From assembly GCA_013076295.1 (NCBI GenBank), contig RQOL01000718.1, positions 4,748,081 through 4,812,080 of the forward strand: DNA of 64,000 nt, in the 5' to 3' direction. The number at the start of each line of letters is the position of its first letter. Position 1 is the first letter of the stretch. The position numbers and the translations under genes were made by a program. Positions 19,759 to 30,546 of the stretch are shown piece after piece. Source of the DNA: Sanderia malayensis (taxonomy: Eukaryota > Cnidaria > Scyphozoa > Semaeostomeae > Pelagiidae). The notes under the pieces were generated by a model. It was not told where the DNA came from and did no database searches. It saw nothing but the letters and a program-made list of their open reading frames with translations.

Positions 19759-22700
19759 AAATGCCCCTTTTATGTCCACGTAATGATTTTTTGCATCTTT
19801 TGCATGTTGGAAGGGCTCTTTTTTTTTTACCAGTCTGTGTTGCTGCTTGCAACATGCCTGCTTGCAGCTGGTCCTGCTCAACACCTGCAAGGTGAAATAA
19901 AAGTTTTCACAATGCAACACCTACAATAACCAGAAAATTGATATGTTTTATGCTTTCCACCTACAAACAATGTTTTAGATATAAAGTAAGAATCACATTT
20001 GCTTACATGGTGGGAATAGTTGTTGTGAACTATTGATCTTCTGTCGTTCTTTGTGGCATTGTACAGCGTCAGCTTTGCTTTTCCTGTTAGCATGCATGTG
20101 GCTCAATGGAGCAGGTTGTTTAGCAACCATCTTTTCATATGCAACTTGGAGTTGGGCTATGTTACTTGTAAACATTAGCACTTTCATTTCTTTGACATAT
20201 TCTAGTACAAAGATTGTATTTTAGACAGTGCAGAAACATACATTTAGCTACACATTTGCAGAAAGTAAACACCTTCACATAAGAGTAAATTTTTCGCAAT
20301 GTTCCTTTGACTTACCATATGTTGGGGCCACTGTCCGTTCTTTTACAACCTCCTCACCTTGTTTGTACTTTGGCCACAACACTCGGAAATATGGCTGTCC
20401 AGTTTTTGAAACTTTTTTGTCACGGTGGAGATTTTCATTAAAATGTATACTTGCTAAAATATGCCTGCATAGTAAAATGTTCGGTAATATTCAGTTGCAA
20501 AACAGTGATAACCTAAAGGAGAGATGTTTACATGTTTAAATCTGACTGAATTGTAAAGTTATTATACCTGCAGATGGTTCCCATCCATGAGAAGCTGATC
20601 ATTTTTGGATGCCAATGATTCAGTGTTGCATGGAATCCTTCTAAACAGCTGGTCTGTGCATCAGATGATAACTTTTTTATATCATTCACAATTCGTTTAT
20701 TCATGAGCACATCTTGTAACTTATCATAAGCCGGGGTACCTAAAAAATAGAGAATTATCACATTATTTGAGTAGAAGAACACTTTGAAAAGGGTGCCTTG
20801 CAAAACTTTTTGTACTTTACCAGAATGAATAATGTTACATTTCTAAATTTCTCAGAGACACACATGTTCATTTACCAATTTTGATCCAATTTCGATCTGC
20901 AAGGTTTTCTTCATGGGAGCATTTTTTGTATAATTCGTTGGGGTGGTTTTCATGAACATTGGCAACATGTCTCATGAATGATGTCCATTTTGCAGCAATC
21001 AGGTCTCCAAATCCACTCTTTGTTGTTGTTGCAGCCCAGTAAAGATGGTTGCGAACTGCTTTCACCCACTCCAGCAGTATTTCACAATGCTTTTCCTTGG
21101 CACTCTTGGCCAGTTTCTTAGTGATAGTCCTTGCAACATGCCAGATATCATAAAAGTGTGATGTCAAATTTTGGCTTTCCTTCATCCATTTGGTGATTCC
21201 TTTGTGTCTGTCAGAGATCAATGTGTCCACACGAATACCACGTTCATTTAAGAAACTGAAACACCGTTTAGCCCCTTCAAGCTCTGTTGCAGGACTACTT
21301 TTTGTTTCATTTGACTGAAGATAGAATAAAAATTATAATTTGACTCGACATAGTTAGATCAGGTTTAAGGAAAAAACAATTATAATATGACAAAGTTGTC
21401 TAAGAATAGAAGACTAAACTGCAGCAAACAAACCTGCACAAGTTCAAAGTGTAGGATCTTCATTAAATTACAGTTGAACATACTGTATGCTCCATATTTG
21501 GCAGAATGCCCCATGGAATCAAAGCGGCCATCTCCACTCCAAACAATATTCTTCAAATTTGCAAGCTTACTCAGGTACTTCTTCTGATATCTCTCCCAAT
21601 AAGTGAGAATCAGAGGAAAAAGAAATTTTCTTTGGTGTTTGTAGTAAGTCCTTGCTGAAATAACTGACAAGCCCATGTGCTGACAAATGAGGAGGGCCTT
21701 GTTAACTGTTGCACCAGCCATCAATATTGCCAGACTCAGACATAAATTACCAGCTGGATGTCTCCCATGTATCAAAGGTTGTGAATTCCACACGAAACTT
21801 GATTCCCCACATTTTTCACAAGACTGTCTGACAGTAACCATTGTGCCAGTGGTTATCATTTTTACAACAGGGCTGGTTTCCTTGCATCGAAAGCAGAACA
21901 TTGTAAACAAATTCATCAGCATAGAATAAAAAACCACAAACTTTGGCTCCTCGAATGAAGGTGTTCCATGTTCAACACTGTTAAATGAAACGTTTAGGTT
22001 ATAGGACTGTTTATCTCAAAACATAGAAAAGGAAATACTTGGCTGTCCTGGTAGCAAAGTCATGGCACTATCTTCAACTCACCTTACAACATTTGTTGTT
22101 GTTGCAGTCCCGCCCTCAGTACCATAATCATCATCGTAATCGTCATCATTGCTTGTATCACTATTCTGTTCATCATCACTGTTCAAAACAAATTCATCAC
22201 TTGATTCATCTGAATCTCCATCATCACTTGATAGATCATCATCATCAAGGTTTCCCTCAAAGAATGTCTCATTAATTTGTTCAGCAGTGCCAACTTTCTC
22301 TTCTTGTGTGGTAGTCTGAAAGGGAGAATAAAATCTTGCCACTGTATGATGTATATGATATGTAGTCTTTAGCACATCTGTTTTTCCTTCTCCTCACCTT
22401 AGCCTTTGGAAATTGCTGTTGGCTCTCAATGGGCTTTTCCTGTAAAATACTTTTGGCTTTCCAGCGTCTTATCTTCTGTGTTAAACTTTTTATTTTGGTG
22501 CTCTTTTTAACACAGGCCAGACATTTCTTTGTTGGTGGTTTTGGGATGCAGCTTTCTTGTGATTCTGGTGTTCTTGAGCTTATTTCATCAGCCATATTAA
22601 CATTAGCAGGTGCTATCACTTCAAAACTCGCAGTCTCCATCTCATAAGGGATTGCCTCTTCATTTTCAGACTCTACTTGAGCATCCTCACTGGATTTCAT

Positions 22701-23339
22701 GGCACTGCGAACAAGCTAGAAGTAAATTCGCAAAACAAGATTAACAAGGTTTAAGCAGAAGCATTTCTTGCAATATAAATATATTGCACAACGTGAAGAA
22801 AGTACTCTCTAATTTCTAGTATTAAATGTGTTTAACCTGACGCCATACCTGTCGTTTGGTTCGATTTGACAACTTTTTAGGTGAAGCAAATTAACTGAAT
22901 CTCTAGTTGGAACAGATCCTTTAATCAAATTCCCTCGCCAGGTTATTCCAGTTGTAGTTTCCAAAGACTGAGCCCGGAAATAACACGAATCTTCGAAGTG
23001 GGCAGAGCAAAGAGAAGTGCACTTCTTTGGGTTTTTGAAAGTAGGCCTATGTCTTTGTACAAACTTGATCCATTGCCTTCGAATGTTTGGATCAAGTGGA
23101 AACTGATGCATCCTAATACCAGCAGTATAACTTGTATTTTTACAACTTGTCTGGCCAGGCCCACCAGCAACACAGTATCGGCCACCTTTTTTCTTTTTTG
23201 GATAAGCTTCGGCCATTTTTTGTTTCTCTCCTTTCCTTGTTTTCTTGTTGGCAAGCAAATTGCAAGGAGCAAACAATCTGACGTCACAAAGAGCCTGCGC
23301 GTGATCTCGACCGCGTTTTTTTTGCATCACAAAATTCAT
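19759..23339 (-). pseudogene. Kolobok-like transposase with THAP domain, multi-exon
   Basis: Minus strand. A THAP C2CH zinc finger follows a start at 23216 (or in-frame 23339): RYCVAGGPGQTSC, RRQWIKFVQRHRPTF, LCSAHFEDSCY. Then come a basic/coiled region (KIKSLTQKIRRWKAK, about 22470) and a long acidic exon (22318-22085). The catalytic core spans 21937-20868 with WSGDGRFDSMGHSAKYG (first Asp), TLISDRHKGITKW (second Asp) and, at about 20640, CLEGFHATLNHWHPK (candidate Glu). The C-terminal exon ends LPTCKRCKKSLRGH, a Cys pair, with a probable one-base error in its poly-A run. Exons are separated by plausible GT-AG introns. The enzyme would bind TIRs through THAP and cut at TTAA. Confidence 0.82.
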
Positions 23340-23472
23340 GAGTGATCAGAATTTTAAAACCGCACAGTATCTTCGTTTTAAAGAATTTCGTGAAAGAACT
23401 TTAAGATAACTCTAGAAATAACTCATTCAATCGATTAAAAAAAAAAAAATTTAGACGGCATGTGTTCTTTAA

Positions 23473-24000
23473 GGGACTTGCTCAAGCAAAACATGCTCTT
23501 TCAACGGACAGAACGGCATAAGCATGCATTTGCATCTTTGAAATCAGCACTAGTGAACCCTCCTGTCATGGCCTACTTTGATTCCCGCCAAGAGAGCTAT
23601 TTAGCTGTGGATTCAAGCCCTGTTGGATTTTGCGGGATTTTATCACAACGCAAAAAGGATGGTTCTGACTGCAAAGTTATTGCATATGCAAGTCTTACAC
23701 TAAGCGATGTTGAGCTTCGTTATTCGCAAACCGAAAAAGAAGCTCTTGGAATAGTATGGGCTATCGAACACTTCCATCTGTACCTTTACGGGTCAACATT
23801 GGCATTAATCACAGATCATAAGCCTGTTGAAGTGATATACAGGAATGTTCTTTCTAAGCCATCGGCCAGAATAGAAAGATGGGCCTTGTGCCTTCAGCCG
23901 TATGACTTTAAAGTACAATACAGGCCATGCCCTAACAATCATGCTGATTTTTTTTCGTGTCATCCTTTGGTCCATTCGAAAGGTGATCAAGGACACATTG
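23473..24000 (+). pseudogene. Gypsy RNase H
   Basis: Follows the right TTAA of the Kolobok-like element in the frame that continues RT: HAFASLKSALVNPPVMAYFD, YLAVDSSPVGFCGILSQ, YSQTEKEALGIVWAIEHFH, LITDHKPVEVIY. It removes template RNA during reverse transcription. Acidic residues of the RNase H fold are present. Confidence 0.9.
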
Positions 24001-25271
24001 CCGTAGAGTACATCAACTTTATAGTTGAACACTCCATGCCAAAAACTGTGACCTTGTCTGAAATCAAAGAAGCAACAGACTCAGATAAAACCATGAAAGC
24101 TCTTCGGGCTGCTATACGATTAAGCTGTTGGAACACAGATACTGTCAAACAATTCGTTCATGTCAAGGATGAATTGTCAATCGGACCTTCTAATATCATT
24201 CTATGAGGTTTGAGAATTGTACTTCCAGATTCGCTCAGACAATGCGCTATAGATATTGCTCACATAACTCATCAAGGTCTTTCAAAGACCAAAGCACTCA
24301 TCAGAGAAAAACTATGGTTTCCAAACATGGATCAACTCATCAAGCAAAGCATTGATAAATGCTTACCTTGTCAAGGTGTTGGAAAAGAAAATTCACCAGA
24401 GCCACTTCGCATGACCGATATGCTGAAAAGACCGTGGTATAAACTAAACATTGATTTCTTCGGACCTATTCCTTCTGGAGAGTCACTGTTGGTTGTGATC
24501 GATCGGTATTCGCGACATCCAGAAGTGGAAATTGTTAAATCTACAAAAGCTTCAGTGGTAATTCCAAAATTGGACAAGATGTTTTCGGTCCATGGTATTC
24601 CGTATGATTTGACATCGGACAATAGTCCACCATTTAATGGTGATGAGTTTCGTCGGCATCTAAAATTACTTGGAGTAAAATGTGATCCATCTACTCCAAA
24701 ATGGCCTCAAGGGAATGCAGAAGTCGAAAGATTTATGCAATCCTGGAACAAAGCTTTAACAACTGCTACAATTGAAGGAAAGAAATGGCAGCAAGTTTTA
24801 ACTAGATTTCTTCTTCAGTACAGGACGACTCCAAATAGTACTACTCGTGTACCACCTGCAGCATTATTATTAAATCGTTCAGTACGTGGATTGTTGCCAC
24901 AATTACAACCACACAAGATCATTAATCGTCACAAGAAAGCTGAAAGTAATAAACTCATTCGTAAAAATTATAATAAGCAGTACGCTGATACACAGAGACA
25001 TGCAAAGGAAAGTCACATCAAAGAAGGTGATACTGTATTAGTTCGTCAAGAGAAAAAGCATAAATTGATGCCCAAGTTTAATGAGAAACCTTATGTTGTT
25101 ATAGAGCGGAAAGGTGTGACAATAATCACAGAAAATGAAGTTAAACATAGAATCACACGTAACATTTCTCATTTCAAGAAGATTCCGAAACAAGTTCAGA
25201 GTGTAGACAGCAGTGATGATGATGAACCAATTGTTCAAGCAGAACCACAACGAAATCAGATTTATGTCTGA
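24001..25271 (+). pseudogene. Gypsy integrase
   Basis: An H-H-C-C zinc region (AHITHQGLSKTKALI...CLPCQG) and DDE core: LNIDFFGPIPSGESLLVVID, DLTSDNSPPFNGDEF and PQGNAEVERFMQSW, then a basic C-terminal domain (IKEGDTVLVRQEKK) and stop at 25269-25271. An in-frame TGA at 24204-24206 lies just before the zinc region; otherwise the frame is intact over more than 350 residues. Confidence 0.92.
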
Positions 25272-25410
25272 AGATCCGAACGAGCAAGGAAGATACCAGA
25301 GATATGGATTTGGAATTTCATTTCAGCAAGATAGGACTTTTTTGGATATGGACCAACATTGAACTTTATTTGTTTTGTTATGTTATTGATAATTTCTAAA
25401 AAGGAGGTGA

Positions 25411-25560
25411 TGTAGTAATGTGGTCACAGGGATACAATGAAATTTATTGAATTCAGACAGTTGGAATGTAGACATGAAATATGGCGGTCGAATTACACAC
25501 CCTCCACAAATGAAATACTTATTCTATTGGGCAATTTCTACTAAAGTTTACATATTTATA
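25411..25560 (+). repeat. Gypsy 3' LTR
   Basis: 150 bp, starts TGTAGTAATG. Preceded by a purine-rich AAAAAGGAGGTGA, the likely polypurine tract. Confidence 0.93.
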
Positions 25561-27378
25561 TCTGTCAAGACTACTATGTACTTTCTGTTGATGATAACGA
25601 AGAGGCATATGCAAAGCTTGTAAAGGGGATAGAAAAAACTCAGTTAGCAACAAATGCAAGGGTAATCATGATCAAACCTCTGCATGCCAGTCTGCCAAGG
25701 GTTGTTCTTCATCTGCAAGCAACTTGCAACAAATATACGCATGAAAGAGTGCTTCGACAGTGGAAATGGTATGACTCTTTGTGCAGAGAACTTTTAGACC
25801 CTGTGCCATGTCCTGGTATTGGGGATGGATCTGATGGAGACTCAAGACGCTGAAAACTCTTTTTGAGTCAATCTTCTGATGCATGTGAAGGCCTAAGATT
25901 TAAACCGGTACCTCTGTCAGAGGGTTTGTCTCCAGCTGCAAATTAGAAATGGGCCGAAATAGCGAGCTTCAATTGAGAAATATTTCTGATTCTATTTCTG
26001 AATATTTCTGATTATTCAGCGCACCAAAATGATATACGACCCCTGTTAGGTCATTTTTCTCCACATGAGCATGGTCTTCGCAATGAGGATGTAAATAAAC
26101 ATAATAGACAGAACTGGGGTTCAGCTCAGTGTTCATCATTCCCACGTGTGCGAAAGTGTTTACAAAAATTGATTGTAGGCCAAGATACTGGTGGACAAAG
26201 TGGCACAACCCTGCAAGGAACATGCATATACCTTGAATTAATGCACAAGTATATGGAGATATTCATAAGTATAGAAGCTTCACTCTATGAGAGAAATAAG
26301 TATGCTGGTAAAGTTGTGTCATTTTTAGGGATATGGAGAAACTATGTTGTAAAAAGTGCTGATCTCACTTTGAAAGAAAACTTTGTAACCAGAGAAACGT
26401 TCCTAGATGTTTTGCTCTCTGCCCATCCTGCTGTCAGTGTTATTGCTTGGTTTGCAGAGAATCACAGTGACATACCTTGTTTTTGCACCTTTTTGGTACA
26501 GATGCTGTTGAAGTATATTTTAGTCAGAATGGCTCTTGGATTATCAACAAGCATACATACATGCTAATGGACATGACAAGAAATCTTACTGCTATCAATC
26601 GGCTGAATCAAATTCATGCGTCCCATCCATCGTTAGTTTTCAAAAAAGCACACAGTAAGCAAGATAACATTTGGGACAAACAATATACAAAAGAGAGAAG
26701 AAATGAGCTTAATTCTAAATTGATTGATTTACTACATCCCTCAAAGGAAGAGGTAGTTATTGCTTGGAAAGAAGGGGTAGAAGCAGCTATAGAAGTGGCA
26801 CTCAGATCTGGAATGATAGAAAAGAATTCTAGATTTGATGACAATTGGATTAGAGACCCGTTTAAGTTCATTGAAGTTAAAGGCATGTTAGATTAAATGT
26901 TAACAGAAGAGGAAATTACATCACACGCGAGACCGAGTAAATTTGCCAGTGAAGATGGAGTGCTCTCTTTTGAAGGAAATAAGGAAGAGAGCGTGATTGT
27001 TGAAAGTATTGATCAGTGTTTATTAATTGCGTGTCAAAATGCATTCACTCAAGAATCTGAAGCTCTTGAAGACGCACATCAAATAACAAGTTCAACTTTC
27101 GATTTGAAAATATATGTCCCAGCTTTCAATGCAGTGAAGTACAAATCACAAGTTTTTTGAGAACTTGCACGTAGGGGTAAAGTATCAGCAGACAGGCTTA
27201 TTCGCGTGCAGCAGGCATCAAATAGTACTGAACATGGTATCTGTCGTGAGGTGTTTCTTTGTGAGATTCCACCCCAGAGCTGGGGACGGTAGTCAGAAGT
27301 TCGGTAGGCGATGTCTCGCTTGCGATGGTGCTGATTCCGCTAAGGTTTGATGCAATAAAGACAACAGACTTTTTGCGG
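25561..27378 (+). pseudogene. PB1 gene of the outer transposon, part 3 (core region)
   Basis: Resumes after the Gypsy element: DYYVLSVDDNEEAYAKLVKG, ARVIMIKPLHASLPRVVLHL, SDGDSRR, FPRVRKCLQKLI, MHKYMEIFISIEASLYERNK, KVVSFLGIWRNYV, ENFVTRETFLDVLLSAHPAV, then (shifted near 26490) FGTDAVEVYFSQNGSWIINK and a run to KGMLD (26895), with further coding-like sequence to 27378 (ICREVFLCEIPPQ). The Asp-rich SDGD and the GTDAVE block are candidates for catalytic acids, as in DDE transposases, but this is inference. Similar proteins are, to my recollection, multi-copy in cnidarians without an assigned name. Several stops and frameshifts are present. Confidence 0.6.
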
Positions 27379-28713
27379 TGTGGTACGGCTGACCCGAAGG
27401 CCGCCACTGTACTACTGGTCTTCAGACTGCTTACTTCCAAATCTTAGTTAAATCTGCACTCAACTCTACTCCTTTACTCTATTTAAGCTCACAACAATAA
27501 TCAAAACAAGCCTGGTGACATGGTACTTCATTCTTGTGCACCTGGGACCCTAGTGTGGATTGGCACACACTTTCAAGCGGGTGGACCAGCCAACCACACT
27601 CATATTTAACAATATTGTAAACAAATTGGTGTGAAATACAAGGTAACAATTATAGTTTACAACGATGCACACAACATAGCTCCTTTACCAAATTCAATGT
27701 CCTCATTGAATATCTTAATCTGTGAGTTTGCCAAGCTTAGCTAACCTATATAATTATTTAATTACAAATATGACTAATCAAAATTAACAAAATTTCTCTC
27801 ACGGACTTAATAATGCTTACTCAACTTTTCTCAAATTTCCTAACACATCTGAAGGGCATTAAAATTATTTAACAAAAATACAATATATCATCGAGGTGGA
27901 ATTTCCCATCACCTAATCAACAAATATAATAATCCGAACCAGTCCAAACCAAATCATCAGCCCAGTAAAATTCATCTTAAAATATAATTAAGTTGAGATT
28001 CTTATACCCTGTCATTGTTCCTAAGTTTGTAAATCTGTTGAGTCTTCTTCGTAATTATGGCCTTTTGTTGTAGCCACGAGGAGCCATTTTTAATTCTCGT
28101 TGTTCTGTTCTGTGGTGATTACAAGTGAAATCGAGGATACCTTTCTTCAATGGCAAGTGCTTATTGCGCTCGTGGTTGCACTTCCCTAGATTTGAATCTG
28201 TTGTCATCAATACTGCTATTGAAGATCAGACCAACAACTCCTCAATAAACCAATGCTTACATGTTACTTGTATGCTTCTTACCAATTGCGCTTCTGCGTT
28301 GAAGTTGCTCTTTCGTTTGTTTTCTTCTGATTGTTTCGTTGAAGACCGCTTTTTCTGGGATCGTTTTGTCGAGGACCCACACTGCTCGTCTGATGGTTTC
28401 GTCGAAGACCCACACTGGCCACCAATTTTCATGGGGGTGTGGTCCGGCTGACCCGAAGGCCACCACTGTACCACTTGTCTTCAGACTCTCTAACTTCTCT
28501 TTTTACTCTATTTAACTTCACAATAATAATCAAAACAAGCGTGGTGACATGGTGCTGCATTCTTGTGCACCTGGGACCCTAGTATGGAATGGCACGCACC
28601 CTCATACTTTCAAGCGGGTGCACCAGCCAACCACGCTCATACTTAACAATACTGTAAACAAATACGTGTCAAATACAAGGTAACAATTATAGTTTACAAC
28701 GATCCACACAACA
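27379..28713 (+). mobile_element. Small non-autonomous LTR element
   Basis: Direct repeats at 27379-27676 and 28438-28713 begin TGTGGT(A/C)CGGCTGACC and end CACACAACA. They share long blocks such as CTTGTGCACCTGGGACCCTA, and the second has small length changes. About 760 bp lies between, without retroelement coding sequence. A short purine run (GGGGG) precedes the second LTR. No target-site duplication was found, so the exact ends are uncertain. It separates parts of the PB1 gene. Confidence 0.7.
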
Positions 28714-29056
28714 TATCTCAGATACAGATGATGCAAATCTTGTTGGGCTCTTTGATTATATAGCTGTGTGTGCAGACGCAGGTGATGAATGTTCTATTGC
28801 CCAAGTGAGAAGAATATATAGGCTTTATTCAACCCAAGGTGGCAAAAAGCGGAGAGTTGAGTACATCAAGCCACTTAACATAAAAACGCCTGACATTGAC
28901 TTGAAGTTTAAGGTAATCAACTTTGAGAAAGAGTCAGACCTACTGTTGAAGAGAACAGAAATTCATTCTGATGTTCCATGCAGTAGTGTCATAAAGAAAG
29001 TTATTTTGTACTATGACAATGAAAGACAATGTTACCAAGTTTCGGCAATTGATTAA
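28714..29056 (+). pseudogene. PB1 gene of the outer transposon, last part
   Basis: A frame beginning SDTDDANLVGLFDYIAVC, then CSIAQVRRIYRLYSTQGGKK, up to YQVSAID and a TAA (29054-29056). It lies between the small LTR element and the right TIR and probably encodes the C-terminus of the outer transposon's protein. Domain unknown. Confidence 0.45.
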
Positions 29057-30011
29057 TTATCATTAGATACCTATTTTTCGAGAAGAACTGGACGAAATGA
29101 TATGGCAAACGATGGAAGATGTGTAACACTGACATGCAGCTCTCGAGGACGAAGGAAATGTACTGTTTTGTTCAATAACTAGCTTTGAACCAGTATAGCC
29201 AGTTGTTGATAACTAATAATTTAGATTTATGTACTTTATCAACCTCATGCGATCTCAACAAGACACTTAAGCCTTTTTTCTTAAAAATGTAGATTGCTTT
29301 GCTGTAATACATACTTGGCAAGAGTTTTGTTGTTTGAATTAGGCTGTCTGGTTTTCAACCGGTTCTAGTTCAAGAAAGCAATTTGGCTTCTCACTGTAGT
29401 GTTAAGCTTGCGAGGAGTGTTGTGTTGCATGTGGGTGAAAAATCAAATTATAAGTAACAAAAAAGTTAAAAGGTAAAAATTAAAAGTTAGCAAAGCTATG
29501 AGATATTTACGTTGTTATCAAGATTTTAAGTAAAACCAGCACTTGATTTCTGATGCAAGCCAACGTATTCGTAGTGTTTCATGTCAGTTTTTGTCTCATA
29601 AATGCTCCTATGGTTACAGTAACAACAAAATTGTTTGTGACAGCATGGAAAGCTTAAACAACACAGTTACTGTCGAGTTACAGTTGTCAGATGAAAAGAA
29701 ATATGATAGAAAAGAATATGAGGAAAACATACACACAAATACAAACGAAAGAATTATGTTGAAATTGGGATTTCAAGCCGCAACCGGTGGGCCGAGCTGG
29801 AGTAAGGGGGCATAGGGCTCTGATAGAGAAATTTGGGCGACTTGAAACATGCAACTGCTATTACAGAACCTAAAATTATTGTTTGACTAATTTGATAACC
29901 CAAATATATCAGAATAGCATTTACTATTTTTTAGCACCCAAAAATATCATTTTGGACAAAGTTGTCACCCAAAAATATCATTTTTGGCAAAAGTCATACC
30001 CAAAAATATCG
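29057..30011. other. 3' region of the outer transposon
   Basis: Mostly non-coding. A 90-residue frame at 29543-29812 (with LNNTVTVELQLSDEKKYD) is unassigned and may be spurious. From 29936, short tandem ACCCAAAAATATC-type repeats approach the TIR. Confidence 0.4.
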
Positions 30012-30052
30012 GACTGACCCCCTGTATGTCTATGTAATGAGTACCCCCTGGG
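30012..30052 (-). repeat. Right TIR of the outer transposon
   Basis: Ends CCCCCTGGG followed by the TTCCAACT duplication at 30053-30060. Just inside lie short repeats of the type ACCCAAAAATATC (29936-30010), a possible subterminal repeat zone with no counterpart at the left end. Confidence 0.85.
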
Positions 30053-30546
30053 TTCCAACTCAAATATGTATGAGAAAGGTGTAAACAGAACATTGTTTCC
30101 AGCAAGCATGTCAAAAGATATAAATGGGATAAAGGTTCCTGCTTTTATTATTGGAGATGCTGCGTATCCACTCTTGTCTTGGGTTATGAAGCCCTTTGCT
30201 GACAATAGCAATTTGTCTGATGAAAAGGCCCATTGCAATTATCGACTCAGCAGGGCACACATGGTTGTTGAAAACGCTTTTGGTCGCTTGAAGGGATGCT
30301 GGAAACGAAGCTGATTACAGCAAGATCAATGAGGTGGTTGCTACTTGCTGTACCCTTCACAATATCTGTGAGACGTTCAATGAAGCTTTTGATGGGGAAT
30401 TAACCCAAAGTGTAGATGGATCTGCAGAAAGAATATGTACTGCTGAACTACATCAAGCAAATACAGTGAACTTGAATGCAGATGCAATCAGAAATGCACT
30501 TGTTCTCATTAGGTTCTCTTTTTACTTTTCCTATGTTTCTTACTAA
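30053..30546 (+). pseudogene. PIF/Harbinger transposase, 3' part
   Basis: Continues the gene broken at 2741: MYEKGVNRTLFPAS, VPAFIIGDAAYPLLSWVMKP (second Asp), then CNYRLSRAHMVVENAFGRLK (Glu), a stop at about 30312, and VVATCCTLHNICE in another frame. These are signature blocks of DDE_Tnp_4. Past 30546 the minus strand (30648-30550) has a short basic frame (ETGLRKNQKKGG) that might be a remnant of the second Harbinger ORF, but this is weak. Confidence 0.85.

Larger units (their letters stand above)
18589..23468 (-). mobile_element. Kolobok-like DNA transposon with THAP transposase and P2X7-like gene
   Basis: The ends AGAGCACATG (18589) and CATGTGTTCT (to 23468) form imperfect TIRs, and TTAA flanks both (18585-18588, 23469-23472). 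With the 4,880 bp removed, the host Gypsy frame reads straight through with one TTAA. TTAA duplications plus a THAP-domain DDE transposase point to Kolobok rather than piggyBac. It carries two convergent genes: transposase (minus) and a small P2X7-cytoplasmic-domain-like gene (plus). Confidence 0.88.
16171..25560 (+). mobile_element. Ty3/Gypsy LTR retrotransposon split by a Kolobok-like element
   Basis: 150-bp LTRs at 16171-16320 and 25411-25560, a perfect 5-bp duplication TCTGT at 16166-16170 and 25561-25565, and Gag, protease, RT, RNase H and integrase in Gypsy order on the plus strand. By direct comparison the LTRs differ at 14 of 150 positions (about 91% identical), indicating an old insertion. 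A Kolobok-like transposon (18589-23468) sits between RT and RNase H, and the reading frame rejoins exactly across its TTAA target. It lies inside the PB1 gene of the outer transposon. Confidence 0.93.
2742..30052. mobile_element. Unclassified DNA transposon with nested insertions, 8-bp TSD
   Basis: The left end (CCCAGGGGGGCACTCGG...) and the reverse complement of the right end (CCCAGGGGGTACTCATT...) match over about 42 bp, including a shared ACATAGACATAC block. Both ends abut TTCCAACT (2734-2741 and 30053-30060), a perfect 8-bp target-site duplication inside the Harbinger gene. The interior carries the PB1/zinc-finger gene on the plus strand. After subtracting the Helitron (3049-8085), BEL (8437-12611), MITE (14329-15592), Gypsy (16171-25560), a small LTR element (27379-28713) and their TSDs, about 6.1 kb remains, a normal size for an autonomous DNA transposon. 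The 8-bp TSD fits hAT, KDZ and several other superfamilies. I could not place it. Confidence 0.8.

Noticed and set aside
18585..23472. piggyBac as an alternative to Kolobok for the TTAA-flanked element
   Set aside because: The transposase has an N-terminal THAP finger and core motifs (GDGRFDS, LEGFHATL) unlike piggyBac.
27379..28713. Tandem duplication instead of an LTR pair
   Set aside because: The repeats have TG...CA ends and lie at both sides of unrelated internal sequence within a gene. LTR origin is more likely, though no TSD supports it.
29543..29815. 90-residue frame near the right end of the outer transposon as a second gene
   Set aside because: No motif, no splice context and biased composition. 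Kept only as a remark.
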